This document shows, in pieces, positions 49,765 to 62,331 of a DNA stretch of 64,000 nt. Position numbers and translations under genes: made by a program. The DNA is from Artocarpus heterophyllus (taxonomy: Eukaryota; Streptophyta; Magnoliopsida; Rosales; Moraceae). Numbering within the stretch: the first letter of the stretch is position 1; each line of letters opens with the position of its first letter. The notes beneath the pieces are model-generated. The model was not told where the DNA came from and ran no database searches. It saw only the letters and a list, made by a program, of their open reading frames with translations. The DNA lies in the NCBI GenBank assembly GCA_025403435.1, contig CM046350.1:19007274-19071273 (forward strand). Reading direction: 5' to 3'.

Positions 49765-50845
49765 AGTAATCATATCTGATGGAACTGTCACTACTCTTTT
49801 TAGAGTACTATAAGTAGTTGTAGTAGTTAAGAATTGAAGTTCCTGATGGTTATCGGAATGTACTGGAGTTTAACAGGAAGTTCAAGATCAAGAACTCGGA
49901 AACAGATGATTGATTACATTTTACAGAGAAAAAAGAAGAGGAAGAAAAAATAAAGTTAATACCGAGTATAATTAGGGCCTTCTTCGATAGGTATTCAATA
50001 TTCCAACAAGTAATCTATGATTTCAAACCATTAAATTTGGTTAAAATCATATTTATTTATAGATCTGATAGTTGAAGAACAAATAACTACTGATATATTG
50101 TGGTTAAAGAACAGATAGCTACTGGTAGGTTACTCTTTTTTTTTTTTTTTTTACCTACTAGAAAAATCTTTGTATAATTAATTGTACTGTTTATGCACCT
50201 GAAAGTAGTTAATTAAAGGCTTGGGGAGAAACTGAATTGCACAGATCATTTTACAAACACATTTTGATGATCATATATTCATTTTCAATTTTCTAGTTGT
50301 GGTGGAGAATTATTATTATTTTTTCCCAAGAAAGGTAGAGCTGTGAGTTAAATCAAAAGGTTGAACTAAAGCTTACATTTAAAAAATCATTTATTGCAGT
50401 GGAACAAACTAAAAGAAAAATTAAAAAGAAAATTTTTTACATTGCTTTTATGCACGTTCTGCATTAGTAACAAAAACATATCTTTTACTTTGTTTTTTTT
50501 TTTTTCAAACATTTTACTTGATTATTTCTCATCGCGAGAATATACAAATAAATAAACTAATTCAACTTTAAACTTGTTCATGTAAAACGTTTACATCTTC
50601 AAGTATAGCTAGAAATGCATGTAGAAATAAATTATATATATAGCCAAAAGTATAAGTACTTTTCTAACTTTTAAAAGTAATACTTGTTTTTAAGAAATAA
50701 TAATATAAAATTGTAAAAAGCTTTAGCTTATATACGATGAACGTTGAAAAACCAAGTCCATAATAAATAGCCAAACAATGAAGTTTTGTTTGGCAAACGT
50801 AAGTTGAAACTAACATGTTTTAATTGTCACAATATAAGACTTTTA
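49765..50845. other. Intergenic sequence between two MITE copies
   Basis: AT-rich with two T-runs (about 50140 and 50490). No gene is recognised. Confidence 0.5.
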
Positions 50846-50952
50846 GGGCCCGTTTATTTCGATATTCAAATCACGGTTTGAATCATTTTGCTGCAGTATT
50901 TTCTCTCACAAAAATTTAAATCTTCATTCAAATACTCGAACCAAACGGGCCC
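50846..50952. mobile_element. Tourist-like MITE, copy 2
   Basis: The 107-bp element has termini GGGCCCGTTTATTTCG and (reverse complement) GGGCCCGTTTGGTTCG, 14 of 16 identical. It is flanked by TTA at 50843-50845 and 50953-50955. It is closer to intact than copy 1. Confidence 0.85.
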
Positions 50953-51450
50953 TTATATATTAATAAAAAGAAAAAAATTATTATAATATAAACCTTTCAC
51001 ATGCTACAATATATAAATTCAAACTTACTTGAAAAAGGTAAAAGTCAAAAATGAGAAACTACCTATCAATTGAATCAACCCCCGTAGAGAAAACTAAGTG
51101 GATGTCTCATTATATTAAGACCTTTTACCGGTAAAACCAAGGAAAAAAAATACCATATATATATTACACATTTATTATATTTCAAACAAAGGTAATTATA
51201 TTCAAAGTATATTACATCGATCACAATCCTTGTTACAAGGCATTATTTATCATGACAACCATTGTACAGATCAATGTTATACGTCCAATCTTGTAGTGCA
51301 CTGGACACTACACGTGTTATATTGAATATGGAGCCATCAATTATCACCAATACACATGGTGATTTATTATTATTGTATACACATAAAAAATAAATTATGG
51401 GTGCACGTAATTGATGGCAAACCAACATATACTTTTAAGAAATATTTGAA

Positions 51451-54400
51451 TTAATTATATACATTATTATTTGTGTTTTCGGCGTTCTTGATCTTCATTT
51501 TCTCCAAGAACGATTTCCCATCAAGTTTGCGGCGGGAGAAGAAATCAGCGACGTACTTTTCCATTCCTATCCTTTGGAATAACGGCGGGTTTTGTGGATT
51601 AACCAAACCAGCCAGCGGCGCAATCTCCGCCTCATATTTTGGGTTGAAAAATATTGCAACTGAGATCCTCTCTTTGCTCGAATTTGCCATTACCCTGTGC
51701 TCAATGCTTTTGTAGGCCCCATTGCTTATTATCTAGAATTAAAAAATAATTAAATAATTTAATAATTAAATACATGCATGAGGAAGTTCTAACCAATAAT
51801 GAATATAGGGAAAAAAAAAAAGAAAAGAAAAAGAGGAGAGTATGGTAGGGCATAAATTCATACAACACGTCGTTATGGCTAAATTCTTGCTTTACTTATT
51901 ATTTTCTCTCTTTCACTACCGTATAAGTATATAAATTAAGAAGTGAGACTAAGAAGGAAATTGAGGATAATTTTTTTTGTAGAAGAAAATTAAGGATGAC
52001 TACATCATAGAAAAGAGAGGTTACATATAGACGATGTCCAATATAAAAAAAAAAAATATAAAGTTTGTAATATAGAAGTCTTGTCGGTAGATTAGTGGTA
52101 ATATATATAAAAATATACACACACATATTAATATCAAAATTTACTTATTATATGTCTATATTGTTATTTTATTGCTAACCAACTTCTTGATGTTGCTAAA
52201 TATATATTAAACTCAGTCATGAGTTAAAAATTATATTCCGGGTTTCCTTTCTTTTATTGGATTAATAAATCTAATCTTATCAGGAAAAGATTTGAAGGCT
52301 GAAATTTAAAATGGACGAAAGAGCAAAATAGCATATTTAGAATAAACCTTAACAAATAATGTCACACAATTTCAAAATGTACAATATATAATATATTATG
52401 AGAAATTGAGTAATATCTCATGATAAATTAAGAACAAAAATTTTAAAATACACCTACTTCTTTATCATCTACATCTCTCTCACCTTTTTCCCTTGTCGGC
52501 ACTACTGCTGGCCATGTAAATACAATATTGATAAAAAAAACTGTATTTACCATGTAAATACAAAAATTCACTGTGAGTTCGTCGGACTGTCGGCGGTCGA
52601 GAAATATAATATTTACCAGGAAGTATCGTATTTATGGTGTAAATACAAAAATTCACCAGTTACTTCGTCGGACCTCCCACGACCGGGAAATACAATATTT
52701 CACTTAAAATACAATATTACTGTGTAAATACAAAAATTCACCAGACCATCCGCGGCCGAGAAATTCAATATTTACTAAGAAATACTGTATTTACCGTGTA
52801 ATACACAAATTCATCGATGACTTCACTAGATCGCTGACTGTCATAAAATATAATATTTTACTTAAAATATTATATTATCATGTAAATACAAAAATTTATT
52901 GGCGACTTTGTCGGACCATTAGTGGCCGAAAGATACAATATTTCACTTGAAATACTGTATTACCATGTAAATATAAAAATTCACTGGTGACTTTGCTGAA
53001 TCGTCGATGGTTAGGAAATACAATATTTTAAGTGAAATACTGTATTACCGTGTAAATACAAAAATTTACAAGCGACTTCGTTGGATCACTGTCAGTTGAA
53101 AAATATAATATTTAACAAGAAATACTATATACACTATGTAATACAAAGAATTACTAGCAACTTCATTTGGACCACCAGCTACCGAAAAATACAGTATTAA
53201 CCTTGTAATACAGTATTACACTATAAATACTATATTTCATCGGCAACTTCGACGGATTGCCAGCAGCTAAAAAATACAGCATTAACCTTGTAATATTGTA
53301 TTACAATGTAAATGCAAAATTTCATTGGAGACTTCCTTGGATAGCCGGCAACTAAGAAATACAGTATTAACCTTATAATACTCCGTTAAAGTGTAAATAT
53401 TAAAATTTCACCGGTAACTTTGCCAAACCATCGAGAGTCGAGAAATACAATATTAACCTTGTAATACTATATTATAGTGTAAAGACTATATTTCACCGAT
53501 AACTTTGTCCGACCCCCCATGACTGGAAAATACAGCATTAACCTTGTAATACCATATTACAGTGTAAATAATATATTTCACCAGTGACTTCAACAGACCG
53601 CCGACGGTCTAGAAATACAGTATTAACCTTGTAATACCGTATTATAGTGTAAATACAATATTTCACTGGCAACTTCGTCGGATCACCGATGGTCAAGAAA
53701 TACAGTATTAACCTTGTAATACTGGCGTGGATTTGTTAGGTCTGACAACCTCCATTGTCGCGGATGAGCAAGTCGATGCCAATGAAACAATAGCATCCGA
53801 GGAGAAGTTTTCAATCCTCCATCTTCAACATAGGTTGTGTCGCGAGGAAACAAAAAGATCAAGTGATTGGGGAGGAAGATGATAGTGCTTTGACTAGATT
53901 GAGCACCAATGGTTCTATCGAAGATGGTGGACGAGATCGGCAAAACAACATGTTTTGCAAATCTGGCGTTCGTGTTCATATATCCAGATCAGGGACGTCG
54001 GAACTCATCGCTATATTGGCCGACACGAAGTCTTTCTTCGTTGTACGCCTACAGATCAACTCTGTGAAATGGTTCTTCTTCGATGCATTAGCGATTTGTC
54101 ACTCACGATCTCACCAAACCGCGACGATGATGGGAAAGAAAATCACGTGAATCTGCTTCGTCTTGTTTTCTAATCTCAGCTAGATGTCATGGATCGATGG
54201 CTTCCTTGGGTGACGATGAAGAACCAATGAGCCAAAGGTGGTCGGGAAAACTGGGTGAGAGAGAGGGACGAAGAAGAGAGAAAGAAAAGAGTATTTTGGA
54301 AAAGAACTAGAGGAAGAGAATGAGCAAGAGAGGGGAGAGAAACAAGGAAGAGAGGTAGAGAGAGATTTTTATTTTTTTATTTATTTTGAAAACGTAAGAG

Positions 54401-55908
54401 TTGATACCATATTTCAATATGGGTATTTTGGACTTTCTATGTTTGTAAAAAATTGAATATGCTTTTATTTACACATTTTTAAAACTTCTGACATGATTTA
54501 CCCATTTGATAGCAAAATTTGCTATTTTATATAATTTCTCAATAAAAATATCAAGTATAATATTGATGAAGGGTACCTCAAGAATATCCCCAACGTTCAC
54601 CATTAAGGCATTTTGGAGGAAGTTCACAGGGATCCAAGCCCCATCTTTCTTGATCTGGAGACCATTCACTCCGTTAAGTTGGTGCAGAATAGTGATACCC
54701 GTGGCGTCGGAGTGAGGCGAGATGCCTACTACCAGCTCTGGTTGCGGACAAGGAGGATAGTATGTCATCCTCACCGATTGCATCCCATCTTCAAATAAGT
54801 CCTTCATCACATGATTTTGTTCTATTTTCAGAGCTTTTCCCAATAGCCCAAGAAGTGTCATGGCAACCTTTTGCAATTCTTTGAAGTAAGACTCTAGGGT
54901 AATCCTGAAAAAATAATTAAAAACAAAAAAAATATTATTTCAAGTAATATTGATTTGCTATAATATACACATGAAAATTTTTGGAAACAATATTAAACAT
55001 AAATCCAATACAATCACGTGTGTAGGTACGCTTCTAGGAAGCTCTTAGATTTATTAAGTATACAAGAAATTCTACAGGTTGAAGCAACAAAGCTTATCCG
55101 AAAAATGAATAAAAGAAATTGAGATTGATTGTTAAGAAGAATAGCTGTCCAATATCACATTAATTAAAGAAAATTACAATGATAACTTTTAAAATCATGT
55201 ACTCCTGCTAAAATATGATGTGACATAAATAAATCAAAAAGCGTACCTAAGAGAAGAAGGGAGTTCTGAAAAGAGATACGGTTTTCTTTTGTTGATAGGA
55301 TTGAGTGTCATATATACCCTATCACTCCAGTCAACTTTTTGGTCATCTGTTTTGTTTACGGTTCCATAGCCTTCAACATCACCAGGTCTTATCTTGTACT
55401 TCAGCTTCTCTTCCAAAGGAAGCTTAAAGAACGCTTCAACCTCATGCTTCAGCTTCTCCAACAATGAAGGGCTAACTCCATTCACCAACTGTAGCAATAT
55501 TAGCAAAACATTATTTTTAGGGTCAACAAACATAGATTTTATCTAGTACTAAAACAAGACACTTTTTGTTTTTTGTTAAAAGAAAGCGATCCACTAGCAT
55601 GAAAGAGTTATATTACTATTTATATCCAAAAAAAAAAAAACCTGAAAGATGCCCCAGTCTTTGCAAGTGGAGTGCAACTTTTCTAGCTCAAGATCTGCAG
55701 TTTCGCAGGCCATGACCAAATTGTTCATGTCGATTGTTGGGATTGTTGGAAAACTACAGGCGTTGTCGAAGAGATCGGTCACGGGCCCTCGGTCGAAACG
55801 GACATATTGTTGTGGAATGGCGATCAAGGGCGTTTTGGTGAGCTCTTGAACGCTCATCAATGGATTATTGGAGCTCTCAAAGTTTGACAATATTGGAACT
55901 GTTGCCAT
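51451..55908 (-). CDS. 2-oxoglutarate/Fe(II) oxygenase, SRG1-like
   Basis: Four minus-strand exons: 55908-55642, 55488-55247, 54904-54577 and 51732-51451. All junctions are GT/AG and in frame, encoding 372 aa. Family members are soluble cytosolic oxidases that use Fe(II), ascorbate and 2-oxoglutarate. The SRG1 / codeine demethylase-like clade acts in specialised metabolism, and the substrate cannot be read from sequence. An N-terminal DIOX_N region (about residues 50-165) precedes the catalytic core. The iron ligands H234 and D236 (HSDATG) and H291 (IEHRV) are present, as is the oxoglutarate-binding R301-x-S303 (RIS). Length is normal for the clade. The last intron (54576-51733) is 2.8 kb, much longer than the first two (153 and 342 bp), and holds a minisatellite plus transposon-like sequence. 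The two halves of the active site are encoded on either side of it. Confidence 0.92.
52520..53730. repeat. Minisatellite of about 14 diverged units in an intron
   Basis: The unit of about 85-90 bp contains aatacagtattaaccttgta, then a gtattacagtgtaaatac phrase, an atttcaccgg phrase and acttcgtcggaccgccg, ending ggtcgagaaat. I count about 14 occurrences of the acttcgtcgga-type block. The units are well diverged, and the later ones (after 53160) share the aaccttgtaatac variant. Each unit contains short palindromes such as AATACAGTATT. The array lies in intron 3 of the SRG1-like gene. Confidence 0.85.
53731..54480. other. Transposon-like sequence in the same intron
   Basis: After the minisatellite comes a GC-richer stretch (53740-54170) with a 95-codon ORF at 53863-54150 that I do not recognise. 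A purine-rich stretch follows (54240-54370), then an AT-rich end. Together with the array it looks like one inserted non-autonomous element of about 2 kb (roughly 52430-54480). Terminal repeats and target duplication could not be established. Confidence 0.4.
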
Positions 55909-56649
55909 TTCTAATTTAATTTACTTCGTGATTAAGCCAAGGTGGGCCGAAATACAACAAGAGGTGCAAGCTTTTATAGAGGTCGGAAAGATAAAATTGA
56001 AGAATATTACCTACTTGAAAAGTAATATTAAAGGGTAATTGCTTGAAATTAATCATCATTAGCTGGAAAAACTATAGATATGGGGGCTAAATTGGATAAC
56101 TTCCGAACTTAATCTCTGAATGAAAAATTAAACAATTAATTTTGGTTGATACATTAACCTTTTTACATATTCTTGCAGGAACAGTACTTTCATGCAAATT
56201 TACGTGTTTACTTTTGCACCAATCCAGCTCATGCACATCTGTTATCATGTACGTCATTGATGAGTTCAAGGTTCACGACTAGTTACTATATGGAGAGAAA
56301 GTAGCTCTTTATTTATTATTTTTTTTTTCAAGTAACTATTTTAGCATGTGATTGATCTAGAAAAAGTGATTATAATTTTCCCAAACTACGTTTGATATAA
56401 TACCCGCCGCAAGAGATTTTGACAATATGCGTTTGATACTTTTTTTTTTCACAATTTTTTTAGATCATATGGATATCTTTCGTGTACATACATGTACGAA
56501 ATACACAAGCGCACGATCTCTTTTATTTTTTTATTTTTTTTTAAATTTTCTTTTCTTTCTTTCAAATGAAGTTCGTAATGTTTATTGATGAACCGATGGA
56601 CAAAAAGACATCAAGTATACACGCCAGCTAGAAAATTAAAAAAAGACAT

Positions 56650-56652
<3 letters not shown>

Positions 56653-56680
<28 letters not shown>
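56653..56680. repeat. (AT)n microsatellite
   Basis: About 14 uninterrupted AT units. Confidence 0.9.
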
Positions 56681-56684
<4 letters not shown>

Positions 56685-57225
56685 GAGAATCATCAAATAT
56701 TATTATTAATAATAAGAAAATTAAAAAAAAAGTTTGGAATCCAAAAAAAAACAAGGCAGAAGATAGAATAGAGGACGAGCCAAAAAAAAGACCAGTGTCA
56801 ACATTTTAATTCACTTCTAAATTTTATAATCTCTTAAAAATCACAAATTTACATAGTAGTATATAGCTATTTTTCCTAATTAGGTTATTGAATCAGGGTT
56901 TTACGTAAGAAAGATGAGTATATTTCAAAGTCAAAATTTAGGACATAAATGCAATGATCAAAACGATTGTATATGGATATTGCAATAAGTTATGTAGTTG
57001 ATCCAACCCTATATCTGTGATTGTAGACATAATTAACGGTAATTTCACAGTCATTTCTAAAAGTTTAAGAAGCCCTTAAGTTTAAAGTAGGTCCTTGTCC
57101 CTTTGATAGTATAAGATATATATTTATAATCAACCGCCTACATGTCATTGCAGACTTAATCAAAATTTCACAATGATCTCTAATATCAAAGGTCTAAATT
57201 GGTTTACATACCTAAGCCTTCAAGG

Positions 57226-57250
57226 TCTCTCTCTCTCTCTCTCTCTCTCT
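57226..57250. repeat. (CT)n microsatellite
   Basis: About 12 uninterrupted CT units. Confidence 0.9.
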
Positions 57251-57309
57251 AATACCTATAATAGTATCAAATGTACAGACCCGCTCTACTATATATTGCA
57301 TTTTGTTAT

Positions 57310-57350
57310 ATGTATGTATGTATATGTGTGTGTGTGTGTGTGTGTGTATA
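57310..57350. repeat. (TATG)n(TG)n compound microsatellite
   Basis: A few tatg units run into about 12 TG units. Confidence 0.85.
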
Positions 57351-59461
57351 GACATAGATGCGCTCCTCCATTAGTTTTGATAATCGAAATAAAAGCAGTA
57401 ATTATGATAGACTTTTATTTTGGATCACCCACTAGTTTCTATAACAGCATTATCTATTTGGCCGCAGCCAAATCATATGAATCGTGTGAGAAAGGATCAT
57501 GAATCCCTCAATGTTCATATATAAAACATGGAAACCCTTTACCGCACCATAAATTTGGTACGGATTTGTTTTGAAAGACATTAATTTGTAGATAACCATG
57601 AATTCTAAGCATCAAAAACATCCTCAGTGGCAATGAGCATATCATCTTTTAGAACGACTTCTTGATGGACATCAACATTACTATTTACTACCTAAATTAT
57701 TTGTACTAGGCACGTCTTGAAAACTCCCAAAGGGCATTTAACAACCCCCACATGTCAGGAGAGTTTATATTTTGGTTAAACATATCACAAAACTTCTTTA
57801 CCTAGGTTTTTTTTTTTTCCTTTTTTTTCTTATTGTTTTTTGAAAGTCTTACATAGGTTTTAAGAAGATAATAAATTAACATATATTCTTTTTTTTTTAG
57901 TAATTAATTTGTATAAATGGTTGATAACTATGAATAACTATATCCTTTTACAAATATATAAATGTTACATTGACACAAAATTACAGTTTGACAAAGTCGT
58001 CACGACCAAATGAATTCTGCTTTATCCGACATTATTTGCATCTAGTCTTCCACTAATTAACTCTAAAAAGCACCACCTAACAATAATGAAGAAGACATGT
58101 CCTAAAAAAACCAATAATGAAGAAATTAAAAAAAAAACGTGGATAATCAAATTGTTATAGCATCTATAAATTTAACAATTGGAGATTTTATATTCGTCAA
58201 TATCGCTGTCAACAACTTCTTGTAACTTACGGAATTGGATTTCTTAATCAATCTTTTATTACATAACAAAAACGTGTGTATTAGTACAGAGTTACTTTTC
58301 CTTTAAGTAAATTATGTCGGTTTGACTAATCCATTTTCTAGTCTAATGACCAGACAATTCTGTTCCTATGTCCTTGTAAGCTTACAACAGAGTGGATACA
58401 TCTCGCTTCACTAACAAGTTGTGATAATATTTTTATATGTCGACAGAAAAGGCAGGTTTATTCTAATTGATCAGATAACAATAAATATATATTATAAATA
58501 TATACATAGAAATATATATGATCTTTATTCTACTTATTCAACTCATTCAAAATAATGGAAAACGTCATCGATGATGGTGAGTATTCAACAAACTGGCCAA
58601 TTAAGTTTTGCCGATTCCTATTGATTAGTTAGACAGGAGAGCACGTTTGGGCATAAATATCTCACTATGTTATGAGTATGTTGGGGGTAGGACAAATCCG
58701 CGTAATGTTGTGCGGTGGTGTGAAGTGTGGCCCAACAAGAAAAATTTAACGTGTTTGAGTGTGTCTATATCAGTTTATTTATTTATGGATAAATATTTAG
58801 TTTTTAAAATTAATTTTCTAACAATTCTAATTTTTTAAATATTAATTTTTAAATGTTTACGTTTTTCTTTTAATTTAATGTTGTGGCAGTAAAAATTTTC
58901 AAAAAAGAGCATGAATTGAACCAAAATCTTTAACTACGTAAACAACGATATTACGATTAGTTTAATCAGATGTTATTCAAATATTGAAGTTTATAGTTTG
59001 TAAAATTATGAATTCTATATAATTGTTGTTGATTTTTATAATTATAATTATACCAAAATTTAAAAGTTAAATTTGAGGTATAATCGAAGTTTTTAAAACA
59101 TTTTAATACAGATTTTGCAATTAAAAATTGGGAGAAGAAAGAAAATAACACATTTAGAACGCTAATAATTATTAATAGTGTAATATTTTGAGAAAGAGAG
59201 TAAATTAAATAATTTTAATAAATAAGAACTATTACATACTTAAATTACCCAAAATACCCTAAAATTGGAAACTCTAAACCCCAAATCAAAAAATCTTATC
59301 TTTGCCCTCCTCTCTTTCTCTGACACTACTAAGTGAAGGCAGCACAAGCTCTTAGTGAGGCATGATGACAAGTTTGTGGTGAGACAGCGATAGCGACTTC
59401 GTACCAGAGGGCTGACGACAATGGCAGCTTCATCGAGAGGCCTTAACGATGTCTTTTCGTT

Positions 59462-60377
59462 CATGGTTGTCACGGTTGTATGATCATTGACGCATCACCG
59501 TAGTGATCAAATGTTGTTGCACATTGCCGATAGCATCACACACTACAAGAAAAACTACATTTAACGACATATTATTTACGACATGTAGTTTTTGAATGTT
59601 ATTGAAAAGCACATACATCGATATCTCCAACAAAGATGTCATTAACAACATTTGAAACAATAATTAACGACATCTATATAGATGTCGTATTAAAGTTCTC
59701 CTTTTAACGACAATAGTTTAGTGTCGTTAAATTATTTAACAACAAGTAGGAGATGTCGTCAAAGCCTTGGAGATTCCACGACACCCCTTATAGATGACAT
59801 CTTAACCAATATCATCTATAGGAGGTGTCGTGGAATCTCTAAGGCTTTAACGACATCTCCTATTTGTCGTTAAATAATTTAACGACACTAAACTATTGTC
59901 GTTAAAAGGAGATCTTTAATACGACATCTATATAGATGTCATTAATTATTGTTTCAAATGTTATTAATAACATATTTATTGAAAATGTCGTTGTATGTAC
60001 TTTTTAACGACATTTAAAAACTACATGTCATGAATAATTTGTCGTTAAATGTAGTTTTTCTTGTAGTTACATTTCCTTTGGGCAAATCTGTGATAGAAGA
60101 AGCACGTTGTGTAGATGGCGATGATGCCCTTTTGCTTCTGTGGGGAGGATTTTAATTTCTCGGCCTTGACCTGTGGCTAGCAGTGGTCATCGTCATGAAG
60201 CTCTGATGGTAGTCAATGGTAGAGAAAGAAAGAGAGAAGAGGGAGAGAAAGGGAGGGATAGATTAGAGATTTTGAGGAAAAAAATCTTCAAAATGTCATT
60301 TTTCTTAATTTTTAAAAATATGCTAGTTATTTTCGTAAATAAATATTTGAAATAGTCATTAAAAGGTGAAAAATATG
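59462..60377. repeat. Tandem duplication, unit 1, split by a CACTA element
   Basis: After removal of 59541-60071 this is about 385 bp and parallels unit 2 at 60378-60762 throughout: catggttgtcacggttgtat, cattgccgatagcat, gtgtagatggcgatgatgcc, gaagctctgatggtagtcaa and gtgaaaaatatg occur in both in the same order. Confidence 0.9.
59541..60068. mobile_element. CACTA (En/Spm) hairpin element, non-autonomous
   Basis: The 528-bp element begins CACTACAAGAAAAACTACAT, the hallmark CACTA terminus, and ends with its mirror ...TTTTTCTTGTAGT plus T in place of the final G. The flanks show ACA on both sides (59538-59540 and 60069-60071), the 3-bp duplication of CACTA elements. The whole interior is one near-perfect palindrome centred near 59805. 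TTTAACGACA-type motifs recur along both arms, as subterminal transposase sites do. There is no ORF, so it depends on an autonomous partner. Confidence 0.92.
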
Positions 60378-60762
60378 CATGGTCATCATGGTTGTATGAT
60401 CATCGATGCATCACTATAGTCATCAAATGTCGTTGCACATTGCCGATAGCATTGCATCCCCTTTGGGTAGATATGTGACAGGAGAAGCACGTCGTGTAGA
60501 TGGCGATGATGCCCTTCCGCTTCTATGGGGGGGATTTTAATTTCTTGGCCTTGACCTATCGCCAATAGTGGTCACCGTCGTGAAGCTCTGATGGTAGTCA
60601 ATGGCAAAGAAAGAAAGAGAGAAGAAGGAGAAAAATGGAGGAATAGATTAGAGATTTTGAGGAAAAAAATCTTCAAGTTGTCATTTTTCTTAATTTTTAA
60701 AAATATGCTATTTATTTTCATAAATGAATTTTTGAAATAGTCATTAAAAGGTGAAAAATATG
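60378..60762. repeat. Tandem duplication, unit 2, with the empty site
   Basis: The 385-bp second copy has no insertion. At the place matching the CACTA element it reads tagcattgcatcccctttggg, against tagcatcaca...tttcctttggg in unit 1, so it shows the pre-insertion arrangement with a single copy of the 3-bp target. Confidence 0.9.
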
Positions 60763-61641
60763 CTTTTTTTTTTAAATTATATTTGAAACACATTAAGGCG
60801 TTGCTTATTTTAGGATGTGGCATGCAAGTGTGTGTAGGAAAAAATGTATCATTAGTTTTCTTTTTTTGAAGTAAAATTTAATTACGTAATTAAGTCTATC
60901 ATTGTTGCTCTTTTTATCGTTTTATGCAAGCATTTTTCATGATAAAAAATTCAAATTTGAATAGGTGTACCAAAAATAAATTGGAATATATGAATAGAGC
61001 CATCCTGTAATTTGTTAGCGCTCAAGAGACATTAGTGAGTACATTAAGAACATCTATTACAACAATAGGGAATACAGCCACTCAAAAAAAAAAAGAAAGA
61101 AAGAAAGAAAGAAATAAAGCACAATTTATTCAATTAGAGAATTCGTATGGAACTAGCTACAATGAGCCAGAACCTCTAGATTTTTGAGTCAATCAATTAA
61201 TTTAGTTTTATTAATTTCTTAATCAGTCGTTGAAATAATCTTTCAGATTAACAAATTTTAGCAATAAACTATAATTAGTAAAATCCTTATGGGATCGACA
61301 TTTTATTTATTACTTTTTTACTTATGATGACTTGTATACTTGTGAAATGTTCCTACAAGTTTGAAAAAAGATATTATGGTTGTGTCTATTGACATCTTCT
61401 AATCTACTTTTTATATTCTTTCTTAAACCACCTCTCATTGTACTTGTTACATCCCTCTTAAAATACTAAAAAATTCCTACACTAAATTATGGTATTGTTT
61501 TGCCTTTTTCCACCGCCAACTAATTACCAAATTTATAATTTTTTTCCCAAATGTTTTTTATGTGAAAAAAGAAAAACACAATTTTGATAATTTGCTATAT
61601 ATGATTCGTAAGGTTTGTATATAAATCAAACCATTTGTAGT
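60763..61641. other. Intergenic sequence
   Basis: AT-rich, with a short (AAAG)n run at about 61090-61116. No gene is recognised. Confidence 0.5.
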
Positions 61642-62300
61642 TAGGGCTGACAAAGTTGTGTTACGTGTCGTGTTCGTGTCAGCACGATTACAACATGACA
61701 TGATTACACTGAACACGAACACGATACGATTAATAAATGTGCCTGAAACTGTAAACACGAACATGACACACCTATAGCACGCGTAACATGGCACGACACG
61801 ATTAACACGATTATTTAATGTGCCGTGACGAGTTGACACGATTAACACGATTATGGCACGTTTATCATCCAAAAATTTTTTTAAAAAAAAAAGAAAAGGA
61901 AAAAATTAACATCATGCTTAGTTCCAAAACATAACAAAACACTCTAAGCAAGTTTCAAACATAACAAACATTTCCAATTCGAAATACAAAACATAACCAA
62001 CATCAAAATGTTTCTATTCAAATGTCTAACAATAAACAATACAAGTGCATAAAACCTTAGTCTTCTTGAGCTTGAAATGAGGTCTCTCAATCTAAGCTCT
62101 AAGCACTCTCCCAAAAGTATTCAACTATTTCACCCTATTTAAAATTTCAAAGAATAACAAAGTTAAACAAAGCAACAAATTAAACAAATCAACAAATTAG
62201 ACAATCATTCACATTGTTTTTGTTTGTTTATATCAATTCATATATAATTGCTTACATGATAATTGGTATGCACAAATAAGAAAAAAATAGCACATATATA
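61642..62300. mobile_element. hAT-type element, one end only
   Basis: It begins TAGGGCTGACAAAGTTGTG, a hAT-like terminus, followed by a dense cluster of GTGTCGTGTTCGTGTC / ACACGATTAACACGATTA motifs to about 61865, typical of hAT subterminal regions. The sequence beyond is A-rich. A matching right terminus (GTCAGCCCTA) is not found in the window, so the element is truncated, or its far end lies in or beyond the pseudogene. The right limit given is where the pseudogene begins. Confidence 0.55.
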
Positions 62301-62331
62301 TACTTATAAATTGACAAAATGTATATTTTAC

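Larger units (their letters stand above)
55909..59461. other. 5' flank of the dioxygenase gene and intergenic sequence
   Basis: AT-rich with several microsatellites listed separately. No gene is recognised. Bases about 59270-59460 have a pyrimidine-rich edge and a GC-richer stretch leading into the tandem duplication. Confidence 0.45.
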
